In this document: positions 1 through 7,753 of the stretch, one piece after another
How the letters are laid out: each line of letters opens with the position of its first letter
How positions within the stretch are numbered: the stretch's first letter is position 1
Assembly: GCA_018363915.1 (NCBI GenBank)
Contig: JAGZMY010000016.1
Coordinates: forward strand, 1 to 41,481
DNA: 41,481 nt
Source of the DNA: Anaerococcus vaginalis
Lineage (GTDB): Bacteria; Bacillota; Clostridia; Tissierellales; Peptoniphilaceae
Reading direction: 5' to 3'
Notes under the pieces: generated by a model
The model's input: the letters and a program-made list of their open reading frames with translations, nothing else
What the model was told of the DNA's origin: nothing
The model's database searches: none
Position numbers and translations under genes: made by a program

Positions 1-243
1 TACGATGATACAACCGATATTTCCAGTATTTACTCCATTCATCATTTCCATAAAGCCTGGTCTATCAAACTGTGTCCCGCTTATTCCGTCATCTGTAAAA
101 TGGATGATGTTGGTTAAATTATTCTTACTTGCATATTCTTCAAGGATTTTCTTTTGATTAACGATTGAGTTACTCTCTCCTTCAAGTTCATCATCTCGAC
201 TTAATCTCTCATAGAGTGCTGTTATCTTTTCAACATTCCTCAC
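1..243 (-). CDS. Large serine recombinase (TnpX/Tn4451-like), N-terminal part, runs off the window
   Basis: This gene is too close to the window edge to be complete. It starts with GTG at 243, five bases after GGAGG, and stays open for 81 codons to base 1. The start reads MRNVEKITALYERLSRDDE, with the catalytic-serine motif YxRLSRDDE of the resolvase domain. Further on are NSIVNQKKILEEYA and TDDGISGTQFDRPGF, which are typical of the large serine recombinases of Tn4451, Tn5397 and Tn1549-related elements. Family members use the serine to cut and rejoin att sites, moving an element with no other enzyme needed for insertion. The C-terminal zinc-ribbon and coiled-coil domains lie outside the window. 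The gene begins about 100 bp from the point where virD4 is broken, so it is probably the integrase of a nested element. Confidence 0.9.
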   Translation of the reverse strand, partial: MRNVEKITALYERLSRDDELEGESNSIVNQKKILEEYASKNNLTNIIHFTDDGISGTQFDRPGFMEMMNGVNTGNIGCIIV

Positions 244-257
244 TTTTTCCTCCTTCC

Positions 258-288
258 TCTTAATTTCTTAAATAAAAAAGAATTAAGA
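258..288. repeat. Inverted repeat TCTTAATT/AATTAAGA near the nested-element end
   Basis: TCTTAATT at 258-265 is mirrored by AATTAAGA at 281-288. The dyad lies between the end of the truncated virD4 frame and the recombinase start, the region where the terminus of the inserted element should be. It may be a recombinase binding site or a weak terminator; the sequence alone does not decide. Confidence 0.4.
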
Positions 289-1341
289 AGTACATGTTTC
301 ACTAAAACAGTGATTAAGTGTTCTCCTTAATTCTATTACTCCTGCTGCAAGTTTGTATTTTTTGTATTGTTTTACTGCGAAATGATTTGGCTTTTCTTTT
401 TCTAATGCTTCAAACATATAGTCTACAGCATTTTTAAAATTTTCATCCTCTTCCCTAACTTCACTGGCATCAATCATGGCAAGAAGGGTTGTAAAGTTTT
501 GTTCCTCCTTAGGCGCTTCGTAATAAATATAGCCAATAAGGGCTGTATAGTAGAGTTTTTCGGCTTTTACCCAAAAATCCTCAGTAGACTTTTCCCCTTC
601 TCCCTTAGTATTGGCAATGATTGTCTGAACTAATTTTAATATATCTTTTTCAGACCTTAGATAGGCAAAGGGATTATATTTCATGGACTTTTTGAAGTTT
701 ATTGTGTTTAGTATTTTTATCTCATATCCATTTCTTTCCAACATTTTCCCACATTCTAGGACTAATGTTCCTTTTGGATCGGTTACTACATATGAAGAGT
801 GCATTTGCATGAGATTTGGCTTTACAAAAAACCTTGTTTTACCACTACCAGAACCTCCAATTACCATTACATTTTTATTCCTCGCATATTTTGGATTTTT
901 AGGTCTATTATTCATGGTAAGTCTTTCAGTTTGAGTTAGTAGCACATTGTTTTCAAACTTCTTGTCAATGTATGGCTCAATGTCTTTTTCATTTCCCCAT
1001 CTTGCCGATCCATATTCTCTGCCCTCTCTAAACTTTTTTGCATTTTTCTTTTTCTGTATAAGGATTAACTTAATAACTACTGATAGAATTAGACCAGGTA
1101 TCAGGTTTTTTATTTTTAATGATGGAATATATTTTAAAGTATCTATTTGACTAAAAGCTACTAGAATTCTATCTATTATATCTCCTCCTACATAAGAGTT
1201 GACATGGCTTGCAAAGATATTTCCTATATAAAAAAATAAGAGGTAAGGAAGATTTTCTAATACAAATTTCTTCTTATCTCTTATCTTAAAAACATTTTTT
1301 ATATCTTTTATTATTTCATTTAGTATTTTCGAATTAATCAC
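283..1341 (-). pseudogene. virD4: VirD4/TraG-type conjugative coupling protein, C-terminally truncated
   Basis: Type IV coupling proteins are inner-membrane ATPases that hand relaxase-bound DNA to the mating channel. The N-terminus has hydrophobic segments (about residues 30-45 and 80-97). Walker A is GGSGSGKT (about 162-169), followed by VVTDPKGTL and NTINFKKSMKYNPF, as in the TraG/VirD4 family of Tn1549-like elements. The start is GTG at 1341 behind GGAGAGGAA. Family members are near 600 residues; this frame stops at 352. After KYKLAAG, where homologues continue KTAKSILISCG, the sequence switches to an unrelated tail (VIELRRTLNHCFSETCTS). The Walker B half is missing, so the product should be inactive. 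The break fits insertion of the element carrying the serine recombinase. Confidence 0.88.
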
Positions 1342-1351
1342 TTCCTCTCCA

Positions 1352-1375
1352 TAAAAAAGAGTAGATTTCTCTACC
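1352..1375 (-). terminator. Hairpin with T-run between zinc-ribbon gene and virD4
   Basis: GTAGA (1361-1365) pairs with TCTAC (1370-1374) around a four-base loop. On the minus strand six T residues follow (1353-1358). It lies just before the virD4 Shine-Dalgarno, so it may partly reduce virD4 transcription. Confidence 0.5.
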
Positions 1376-1385
1376 CATTAGTATC

Positions 1386-1592
1386 TTATTTATCTTTTTT
1401 ATATCTTATTACTGGAACTTGTTTTATTTTTTTACCTATCTTTTTTCTTTCCAAGACAAAAATCATATTCTCATTTCTTTTAAAATATCCTAAATCTCTA
1501 TGATAGCTTATACCACACTTGCAATGTAATAGACCTATAAACTGTTGCTTCATCTTTGAGTTACATATGGGACATATTCTTTTATTTGTCAT
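1386..1592 (-). CDS. Small zinc-ribbon protein of the conjugative element
   Basis: The predicted product has 68 residues. It begins MTNKRICPICNSKMKQQF and has a CPIC...CKC pattern (cysteines near 7, 10, 24 and 26), which suggests a zinc ribbon. The C-terminal half is very basic (ERKKIGKKIKQVP), consistent with nucleic-acid binding. It sits between the PcfB-like gene and virD4, a position where Tn1549-type elements carry small accessory ORFs. I do not recognise a named family. The toxin remnant just upstream suggests this stretch has been rearranged. Confidence 0.6.
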   Translation of the reverse strand: MTNKRICPICNSKMKQQFIGLLHCKCGISYHRDLGYFKRNENMIFVLERKKIGKKIKQVPVIRYKKDK

Positions 1593-1610
1593 TTTAAACC
1601 ACCATTATAC

Positions 1611-1749
1611 TTATATTTTACTTTCAAAGGTATTTTTTAGTTTTTTCCCTAATGCTTCTGCTCTCATTTTTTATCTATAGATAAGAGAAATTCTTCTACT
1701 GGATGATTCCATCTTCTTTTTCATAGTATTCAACAATAAAGCTATTCAT
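1611..1749 (-). pseudogene. RelE/HigB (Gp49-like) toxin remnant
   Basis: This is a fragment in three reading frames. ATG at 1749 gives MNSFIVEYYEKEDG. The next frame gives NHPVEEFLLSIDKK, and a further shift gives MRAEALGK. Joined, they resemble the start of Gp49/HigB-type toxins, which typically read FYEKEDG..PVEEFLLSLD.KMRAK..G. Those proteins are ribosome-dependent mRNA endonucleases of about 110 residues encoded beside an XRE antitoxin. Here two frameshifts and the loss of the second half make it non-functional, and no antitoxin gene follows. The family assignment is from memory of the motif. Confidence 0.55.
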
Positions 1750-1788
1750 GCCTTCTCATCATATATATTATATATCCAAGTGTTTTTA

Positions 1789-2280
1789 TTATAAACTTTG
1801 TTCCTGATGCTTATGTTTAACCTTATCTCTGTCAATAGTATCTTTGACTTTATCCTTGAAGTTATTAAGCCTTTCTATTACAGATTTTCTCTTTCTTGAC
1901 TTATCTTTAGTAAATTTCTGGACTGTCTTTTTAAAAGCTTGTTCCATTACTTTTATATCTTTTGCTTGAAAAAAGATAATGTTGTTTCCATTTTCTAAAT
2001 CTTTCTTTATTGAAAATTTCACCCCATATCTTTTTAATTCTTTTTTCAATGCTTTTAAGTCTATGTCATTTAATTCTAAGGTTTCTACTTTACCTTTTTT
2101 TACAAGATCTTTTACTTTTACTTTTTTAAATTTTTCTAAGGGTCTTGACTGTTCTGTCTGCGCTTTATGTTTATTTATTTCTAATATTTTCTTCATCAAA
2201 TTTATAACTTGCTTGGCTGTAACTATCCCCGCTTTTTTTACTATGGCTATTGTTCTGCTATTTATATCATCATTTTGCAT
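1789..2280 (-). CDS. PcfB-like / DUF3801 conjugation protein
   Basis: The product has 163 residues. It matches the PcfB/DUF3801 family found next to VirD4 in ICEs and conjugative plasmids, where PcfB is an accessory factor of the coupling protein. The recognisable part is the N-terminal helix (TAIVKKAGIVTAKQVINLMKKIL), then the core ELNDIDLKALKKELKRYGVKFSIKKD and IIFFQAKDIKVMEQAFKK. The C-terminus is lysine- and arginine-rich. The start is preceded by AGGTGAG. It follows the DnaC-like gene directly and reads toward virD4, which is the usual order. The protein looks intact, although its likely partner VirD4 is broken. Confidence 0.8.
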   Translation of the reverse strand: MQNDDINSRTIAIVKKAGIVTAKQVINLMKKILEINKHKAQTEQSRPLEKFKKVKVKDLVKKGKVETLELNDIDLKALKKELKRYGVKFSIKKDLENGNNIIFFQAKDIKVMEQAFKKTVQKFTKDKSRKRKSVIERLNNFKDKVKDTIDRDKVKHKHQEQSL

Positions 2281-2294
2281 TCACTCACCTACTT

Positions 2295-3152
2295 TCATTC
2301 TTTTTTTAATATTTCATAGGCTAATTTTGATTTCTCCTTCATTTTTTCTATTCTTCTATTTTCTACTGTAAATATAATGGGACTGCATATTTCAAGTATC
2401 CTTGAGTAAATTCTTTTATCTTTTATAGTTTCAGGATTAGTTAAAGCTGATATATTTAAGTTTGTTGTTATAATTAGAGGTTTCCCACTTCTATATCTAC
2501 TATCTATTATGTTAAAGATATGCTCAGCTGCAAAATCTGTATCTCTTTCCATTCCAAAATCATCAATAATTAATAGTTTCTTATGATTTAGGTTATCTAT
2601 ATACTTACTCTTATCAATCTCAAAGTTAGTCATATCATTTAAAATTACTGAAAAATTTGTCATTTTGACTGATATTTCTTTTTCTAGTAAAGCATTTGCT
2701 ATGGCACTTGCAAAGTAAGTTTTCCCACAACCAACATTCCCTGTGAGAATTAGACCTATATTGTTTTCATATATCTCATCAAATTTTTCAACATAGTTTT
2801 TTGCTACTTTTTCATGCTCACTGTCTTTGTCCATATTTTTAAAATTCCAATTTATTAGGATAGGATCAGAAAAACACTCTTTTTTTAAGTGTTCAATTTT
2901 CAAAAGCCTTTTATTTTCTTTTCTTTTTTCTTCCTCTAATTTTTGTCTTTCTTTTTTACATTGACATAAAATACCAACTTTTTTTATTTCTCCAAAGAAG
3001 TCTATTTCTTTTTCAATTGGTGTTTTACATTTTGCACAATATTTTAATCCTGTTTTTTGATCTATATAACTCCTATTTTCTTCATCATTTGATGGACTAT
3101 TTGTTTCTGCATTTTTTATTTTCTGTTCTAGGATTTCTTTTATTAATTCCAT
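2295..3152 (-). CDS. DnaC/IstB-like AAA+ ATPase (helicase loader) of the ICE
   Basis: The predicted product has 285 residues. A zinc-ribbon-like CAKC...CQC stretch (about 39-65) comes first, then a charged helix. The AAA+ domain has Walker A GNVGCGKT (about 138-145), Walker B LLIIDDFGME and a sensor-like IITTNLN. Family members load the replicative helicase, here probably for ICE replication with RepA. I place the start at ATG 3152 because GGAGAGGAG lies just before it. An upstream in-frame ATG at 3191 overlaps repA and has no ribosome site. The gene follows repA by 14 bp. Confidence 0.85.
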   Translation of the reverse strand: MELIKEILEQKIKNAETNSPSNDEENRSYIDQKTGLKYCAKCKTPIEKEIDFFGEIKKVGILCQCKKERQKLEEEKRKENKRLLKIEHLKKECFSDPILINWNFKNMDKDSEHEKVAKNYVEKFDEIYENNIGLILTGNVGCGKTYFASAIANALLEKEISVKMTNFSVILNDMTNFEIDKSKYIDNLNHKKLLIIDDFGMERDTDFAAEHIFNIIDSRYRSGKPLIITTNLNISALTNPETIKDKRIYSRILEICSPIIFTVENRRIEKMKEKSKLAYEILKKE

Positions 3153-3166
3153 ATGCTCCTCTCCTA

Positions 3167-4144
3167 TCAAGTATTTAAAATTTCTCTCCATATATCCTCA
3201 TCGTTACTATAGTCATAGTTTTCTCTTTTCTGATCTTCTCTCTTTATGACTTCTATGTTTCTAATACTTTCATCTGCATTGTATAATAGAGTCAGTAGAT
3301 AGGCATTAATGTTTCTAATATCCTTTGGAGCATTTTCTCTTAGGTATTTCAAAACATAGTCTATGTGTTTATAGTTAAGACTTAGAAATCTTTCTTTAAA
3401 ATTTTCATTTGATATATGCCTCCCTCCTATTTTAATGTTTGTAAAGCTAGTTAAGGCTTTTACAAGTACATTTATCATCACATCTACTTGCTTCTTTTCT
3501 TCTATTCTTACTTTTTCAAAGGTTTCATAAGATATATTCTTTTTTATAGTTTCTTTTAATTCTTCCTCCTCCAAAGTCTTTTTTGATTTTTCTCCTAGCT
3601 TTTCTAAGGGGGATATGGGGGTGGTATTATTAAAATCAGTATTATTAGTTTCAGTATTATTAATATTAGTATTATTAGAGTCCTCTTTTGAAACTTCTTG
3701 AGGTTTGTTTTCTAAACTTCCTGAAGTTTGTTTTTTAAACTTCTTGAGGTTTGCTTTTGAAACTTCTGTAGTTTTATTATTTTCTGTGTAAATAAAGTTC
3801 TTTACATAAAGTAAATTTGGCTTTCCAAGTCCTAACCTCTTTTTTTCTAATAATCCTATCTCTTCAATTTCTTTCATTACTTTGACCGATTTATTTCTCC
3901 CCCAATTTAATACTTCCATAATTTCTTCTATTGTATAGATGATGTATACCTTGTTTTCTTCATCTAACCATTTATTCTTAATTGACAAGCTCATTCTATC
4001 GAGTAGAATTCCATAAAGAATTTTTGCTTCTACGGATAGTTTTTTAAAATTTAAGTCGGTGAATAAAGTTTTGGGAATCCTAAAAAATGAATATTGTTCT
4101 GCTTCATTGCCATAATAGTATTCAAATTTAACTATTTCTTTCAT
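3167..4144 (-). CDS. repA: Replication initiator protein A (RepA_N family)
   Basis: This is the element's replication initiator. The N-terminus (QYSFFRIPKTLFTDLNFKKLSVEAKILYGILLDRMSLS, here in part) is the hallmark of the RepA_N domain of Gram-positive plasmids and Tn1549-like ICEs; it forms a winged helix that binds origin DNA. A low-complexity N/T-rich linker (about 160-180) separates it from a C-terminal helical domain. The product has about 325 residues. AAAGGGGG precedes ATGATG at 4147/4144, so the start is one of these; the in-frame ATG at 4165 abuts a terminator hairpin and has no ribosome site. It is followed by the DnaC-like and PcfB-like genes. Confidence 0.85.
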   Translation of the reverse strand: MKEIVKFEYYYGNEAEQYSFFRIPKTLFTDLNFKKLSVEAKILYGILLDRMSLSIKNKWLDEENKVYIIYTIEEIMEVLNWGRNKSVKVMKEIEEIGLLEKKRLGLGKPNLLYVKNFIYTENNKTTEVSKANLKKFKKQTSGSLENKPQEVSKEDSNNTNINNTETNNTDFNNTTPISPLEKLGEKSKKTLEEEELKETIKKNISYETFEKVRIEEKKQVDVMINVLVKALTSFTNIKIGGRHISNENFKERFLSLNYKHIDYVLKYLRENAPKDIRNINAYLLTLLYNADESIRNIEVIKREDQKRENYDYSNDEDIWREILNT

Positions 4145-4167
4145 CATAACCCCCTTTCTTTTCATAT

Positions 4168-4202
4168 AAAAAGAGATAGCTTTGATTTTGCTATCTCTTT
4201 TT
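4168..4202 (-). terminator. Strong hairpin terminator upstream of repA
   Basis: AAAAAGAGATAGC (4168-4180) and GCTATCTCTTTTT (4190-4202) form a 13-bp perfect stem with a nine-base loop and T-runs on both strands. On the minus strand it ends transcription from the small membrane-protein gene. Confidence 0.85.
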
Positions 4203-4230
4203 CATCGTTTTAATCTATTTATTTTTATAT

Positions 4231-4521
4231 TTAAATTACTTTTATTCTTTCATTCACCCCTTCTATCACTTCTATAATAAAATATCCTAGCACTGGTAAA
4301 CCATAAGGACTAAAAAGATATGCTAGTATAAACGCATCTATAGCAAGTGCTTTTTCTCCATGATAAACAGATCCTAAAAATCCCATAATAGCGATAAATG
4401 AAATCAGTTTGAAAAATATTGTGCTGAGTCCTAATACAAACGTTAAAAATAGAATTATGATACTTAACGCTATCCTAATAGGAAACAATATGATTTTGAA
4501 AAAAACTCTAAATATTATCAT
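4231..4521 (-). CDS. Small hydrophobic membrane protein of the ICE
   Basis: The product has 96 residues and is almost entirely hydrophobic. Transmembrane stretches fall at about 4-33, 36-50 and 62-84, with the short polar turn GSVYHGEKA between. It lies upstream of repA and ends at the 4168-4202 terminator. Its position and character resemble the CD1845-type small membrane proteins of Tn1549-like elements, but that identity is a guess from context. No function can be assigned. Confidence 0.6.
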   Translation of the reverse strand: MIIFRVFFKIILFPIRIALSIIILFLTFVLGLSTIFFKLISFIAIMGFLGSVYHGEKALAIDAFILAYLFSPYGLPVLGYFIIEVIEGVNERIKVI

Positions 4522-4564
4522 ATTCTCTTCAATCCTTATTACTTATGTTTTCTTTTCTTTTTTG

Positions 4565-4816
4565 TTAATTTAATAAAAAAGATGACAGACTTAATCCTAA
4601 ATCGTCTTGTTTAAAAGTTTTGTGGAAGCCTTTAAACTTTGATTTTAATGGATTTATTGTATCTGTCATCATTATATCACTGTCCCCAGATCCATTTCTT
4701 CCATAAACCAATGCCAATTTTGCCACTTTATCATTAGAACTCTTAAACAAATTTAACTCTGTTTGACTTACAAAATTAGCACCTTTTAATTTTATTCCTT
4801 TTATTTGCTCTAACAT
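4565..4816 (-). pseudogene. N-terminal fragment of an AAA/SMC-like NTPase next to the reverse transcriptase
   Basis: The start, MLEQIKGIKLKGANFVSQTEL, followed by LALVYGRNGSG, matches the beginning of large P-loop NTPases of the RloC/PrrC/AAA_13 type, which read YGRNGSGKS(T). Here the loop becomes GRNGSGDSD, losing the catalytic Lys. The frame ends after 83 residues, where the family runs to several hundred. The tail from residue 50 has no recognisable NTPase motif, which suggests an internal deletion or recombination. It has its own GGAG ribosome site and starts 56 bp after the RT gene, so it was probably the second gene of an RT-NTPase operon. It is not expected to hydrolyse ATP. Confidence 0.6.
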
Positions 4817-4872
4817 AAAACATCTCCACTTTACTTTTTTAACTATTAGTAAAAATAGCCCTTCTAAAACAT

Positions 4873-6483
4873 CTATCTATTACCGTTTTCTTTTACTATT
4901 TTATTAATGAAATAATCATCTTCATGAATTTTAATATCTTTGAAAAATGCTCTTTTTTCACCTTTTGAAAGGCCACTACTAATCATCTTTAAAATTTGCC
5001 TTTCTTCCCATTTATCTGCGCGATAATAGTAATCTCTAATTTCAAGCAATTCTCCTCTCGATAGCTTTCCATCTAAAGACTCCAATAATGCTCTTCCAAT
5101 ATAATCTCCTGAATTTCTCTTCAAATTTCTAAACGAATTTAACAAAATTTCTTTATTTTCAAGTAAATTAGTAGAATATATTCGCACTAAATACACTTGA
5201 ATATATTCTGGTACGTCCACATCTGTCATCCATTCTTCAAAATCATTTTGAATTTTAACTAAATCTTCCTTACTAATACCTTCGCATTTTATTACAGCAT
5301 CAATAAAATAAGGTATAAATTGAGGAAACTTTTTTATTATATTAGGAAGTTCCGCCAATCTTCTGTATTCTTCTTTTGCAATTATAGTACGCATAATTGT
5401 GGTAATCGCTTTTTCTTCAATAAGCATGCTATTATTAGCATCATTAATAAGCTCATCCAAGTCATTCTCTTTTGATTTTTCAATTTCTGCGTTAGATAAT
5501 TTTCTAAATTTGCTAGGAATCAGACCTGAATAACCTCTTATTATTTTAGGAAGATTTGGCTGCTTATCATCAACTTCGTCAAGAGCAACATCATTTTGAG
5601 CATTATTAACATCACTACTAAGATTTTGTTTGTTATAGTTTGAAATATCTTTAACTTTAGTTTTTTGAGTGTTTAAAAACATACCTTCTTTGCTTAATTT
5701 TAAAGTTAATAAAGCAAGATTACTGTGAGCTTCAAATGCGTTTTTAGCAAAAATCCTATAATCATCCACAAATCGGCAGAAGTCAATTCCTTTTGAAAAA
5801 AGATAGTTATCTACTTCGATTAAAGCAACCTCTGCAAGTATCCTTGAAGCATTAGAACCAACAGGTAACCCATAAGAATCTCTATTTGCCCAGTACAATA
5901 ATAATTCATTAATTAAAGATATTATATCCACATCAATCTTTGGATTAGATCTTAGAATAGATTCAATTCTATGAATATTTAATCTATCATAAAAATTTGA
6001 TATGTCACACTCCACTACAACTTTGTTCTTAGTATATTTGCTTTTTTCCAAGGTTCTTTGTCTAAAGGCAGTGTAATGAAATTTGTCATCAAAAAGTTTA
6101 CCTTTAAAACTTCCAAATCTATAAGAAAAGACTCTATTTTCACTCTTGTTTATTCTCATTTTTTCTATCTCATCAGCAATACTAATTACCAATGTCAAAT
6201 ATACAATTTCATCATAAATGTCAATTAAAGCACATTTCCTATAATCTGACAAACTCTTCTTTGGCACCAATACATGCCCTAATTTATGAACTTTTAGTTC
6301 TGAAAATTTATTTTTTTGAATATAAGAGCAAACCATACTGCATAATTCTTCTCTTACTTCCTCATCTTTTAGATAATCAATTTCAAAAGCTCGATTAAAC
6401 AATTCTACATCTGTCGTTCCTTCATACAAAATGTTGTCTATAGCTCTAAAACAGGATTTTCGTAATATTGTTTTCTTTAACAT
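4873..6483 (-). CDS. Reverse transcriptase of the Abi/UG (defence-associated) type
   Basis: The protein has 536 residues with an RVT_1-like core. Motif A is ECDISNFYDRL (Asp near 160), then GLPVGSNASRILAE (about 205-218), and the catalytic FVDD is at 238-241. The GLPVG and FVDD forms fit the Abi/UG group (AbiA, AbiK, AbiP2, DRT) rather than group II introns. No maturase or HNH domain follows, and the retron NAxxH and VTG motifs are not visible. Residues about 330-536 are helical and charged, like the alpha-helical C-terminal domains of Abi RTs. Members of this group protect against phage. ATG 6483 is the first start after an in-frame TAG; GGAGG lies 13 bases upstream, which is long, and AGAAG lies closer. 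The truncated NTPase follows. Confidence 0.82.
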   Translation of the reverse strand: MLKKTILRKSCFRAIDNILYEGTTDVELFNRAFEIDYLKDEEVREELCSMVCSYIQKNKFSELKVHKLGHVLVPKKSLSDYRKCALIDIYDEIVYLTLVISIADEIEKMRINKSENRVFSYRFGSFKGKLFDDKFHYTAFRQRTLEKSKYTKNKVVVECDISNFYDRLNIHRIESILRSNPKIDVDIISLINELLLYWANRDSYGLPVGSNASRILAEVALIEVDNYLFSKGIDFCRFVDDYRIFAKNAFEAHSNLALLTLKLSKEGMFLNTQKTKVKDISNYNKQNLSSDVNNAQNDVALDEVDDKQPNLPKIIRGYSGLIPSKFRKLSNAEIEKSKENDLDELINDANNSMLIEEKAITTIMRTIIAKEEYRRLAELPNIIKKFPQFIPYFIDAVIKCEGISKEDLVKIQNDFEEWMTDVDVPEYIQVYLVRIYSTNLLENKEILLNSFRNLKRNSGDYIGRALLESLDGKLSRGELLEIRDYYYRADKWEERQILKMISSGLSKGEKRAFFKDIKIHEDDYFINKIVKENGNR

Positions 6484-6505
6484 ATACTTCTAAAAACCTC
6501 CTCTA

Positions 6506-6613
6506 TCAACACCCAACTACTGTCATTCTTTTAAATCCTAATTCACTATAAAATTTTTTAGTCCAATAAATATCAAAAACTGATAATTCAGGAATTATTC
6601 TATTAAAATTTAT
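6506..6613 (-). pseudogene. VOC (glyoxalase/bleomycin-resistance) N-terminal fragment
   Basis: A 35-codon open stretch reads INFNRIIPELSVFDIYWTKK followed by FYSELGFKRM, then TGA at 6506-6508. This matches the opening beta-alpha unit of VOC proteins (IIPEL.V..I..S..FY...LGFK). No ATG, GTG or TTG starts it (an in-frame TAG precedes) and the other three-quarters of the fold is missing, so it is a relic. Its end lies just upstream of the RT ribosome site, so a recombination joint probably falls near 6500. Confidence 0.5.
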
Positions 6614-6633
6614 CTATTTGTTACTTAAAATTA

Positions 6634-7478
6634 TTATTTCTTTCCCTCTAATTTTTTAATATCACTTTCACCAAGTTTTTTAAGTGACATCAATTATGTT
6701 CTAGCAAGATTTCTTAGCTCTATCATTCTTTCTTTTTGATCCATACCTTTACCGATAAGAACCGCATTATAGCTTTCCAGATTTGCAAGAACCAATAACT
6801 CATTTAAACTTGCATAGTCTCTCATATTACCTTTTAAATCCTGATTTTTTCAAGCCACTCTATAGCAGTTTTATTAAATAATGCTACATTTAGCATATCC
6901 GCTTCATTAGCATACTTGAATGATAATTGTTCATTTGTCAAATCTTTAAGAAGATATTCTTTTATCGCATCTGTATGAATTTTATAATTAATCTTTGATA
7001 TTTCTCTATGCAGATTCCAAGTTAATGATAATTTTGAGTTTTCATCTTCTTTTAGTCTTTTATAATCTTGAATAATATATAGCTTAAATTCTGGAGAAAG
7101 CCAAGACGCAAACTCCATTGCTATATCATAATGGGCATAAGTTCCACCATATCTACCAGATTTTGAGACTATTCCAATAGCTCCAGTAGATTCTATCCAT
7201 TTACTTGGTGTCATAGTGAATCTATTTAAACCAGCTTCATTTCTAAACGTGTCGAATTGCACACGGTTAAAATTTGGATTATTGAGTGCTTCCCATAATC
7301 CTATAAATTCAAGAGTGTTCCTATTTCTCATCCAGTTTTGGATTACAAATCTTGGGTCATCTGTGTTTTTATATTTTGCTATATCAGTAAGGCTTATATA
7401 GTCATTTTTAAAATCTTCAGTATAAACTTGAATTGAAAATCCCTTAGCAGAAATTTGCTCTTTATTTATTTTTGACAA
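6634..7478 (-). pseudogene. KilA-N domain protein, frameshifted
   Basis: KilA-N proteins are phage and mobile-element DNA-binding proteins. The first 214 codons are open from a TTG start at 7478 with a strong AAGGGGGAG ribosome site. They show YISLTDIAKYKN, VIQNWMRNRNTLEFIGLWE and YAHYDIAMEFASWLSPEFKLYI, the core of the domain. The frame closes at 6834, but one extra A in the A-run at 6845-6850 would restore WLEKNQDLKGNMRDYASLNE and continue to 6634. A second lesion, TAA at 6694-6696, sits where a CAA codon is expected (RNLART*LMSLKKLGE). The total length of 845 bp is one base short of 282 codons. The N-terminal domain may still be made. Confidence 0.75.
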
Positions 7479-7711
7479 TTTACTCCCCCTTATACTAGTG
7501 TACTCCTTACAATAGTCATTATATAATCATTACTCTAAGCAGCACACCAACTATTAATTTTTCGAGTTTTAAACTTTAGTAAAAATCTTGAACTACTTAT
7601 ATTTATATAACTATATATCTCTATCGCTATTATGACGCGAACCCCTCAAAAACATCCTATATTATTATTAATAATTGCAGACACTAGCTTTTCGATCTAT
7701 TCAAGCGGATT

Positions 7712-7726
7712 GTTAATCACATTAAC
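7712..7726. repeat. Perfect dyad GTTAAT-CAC-ATTAAC
   Basis: A perfect 6-bp inverted repeat with a 3-bp spacer lies in the gap between the KilA-N gene and the GNAT gene. It is symmetric enough to be an operator. It has no T-run, so it is not a terminator. No cognate regulator can be named. Confidence 0.35.
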
Positions 7727-7753
7727 CGAAAAATTTATACTTTAGAAATTTAT

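Noticed and set aside
4873..6483. Retron (msr-msd) or group II intron
   Set aside because: The RT lacks the retron NAxxH/VTG motifs and any maturase or endonuclease domain, and the upstream gap contains a VOC fragment rather than a retron RNA layout.
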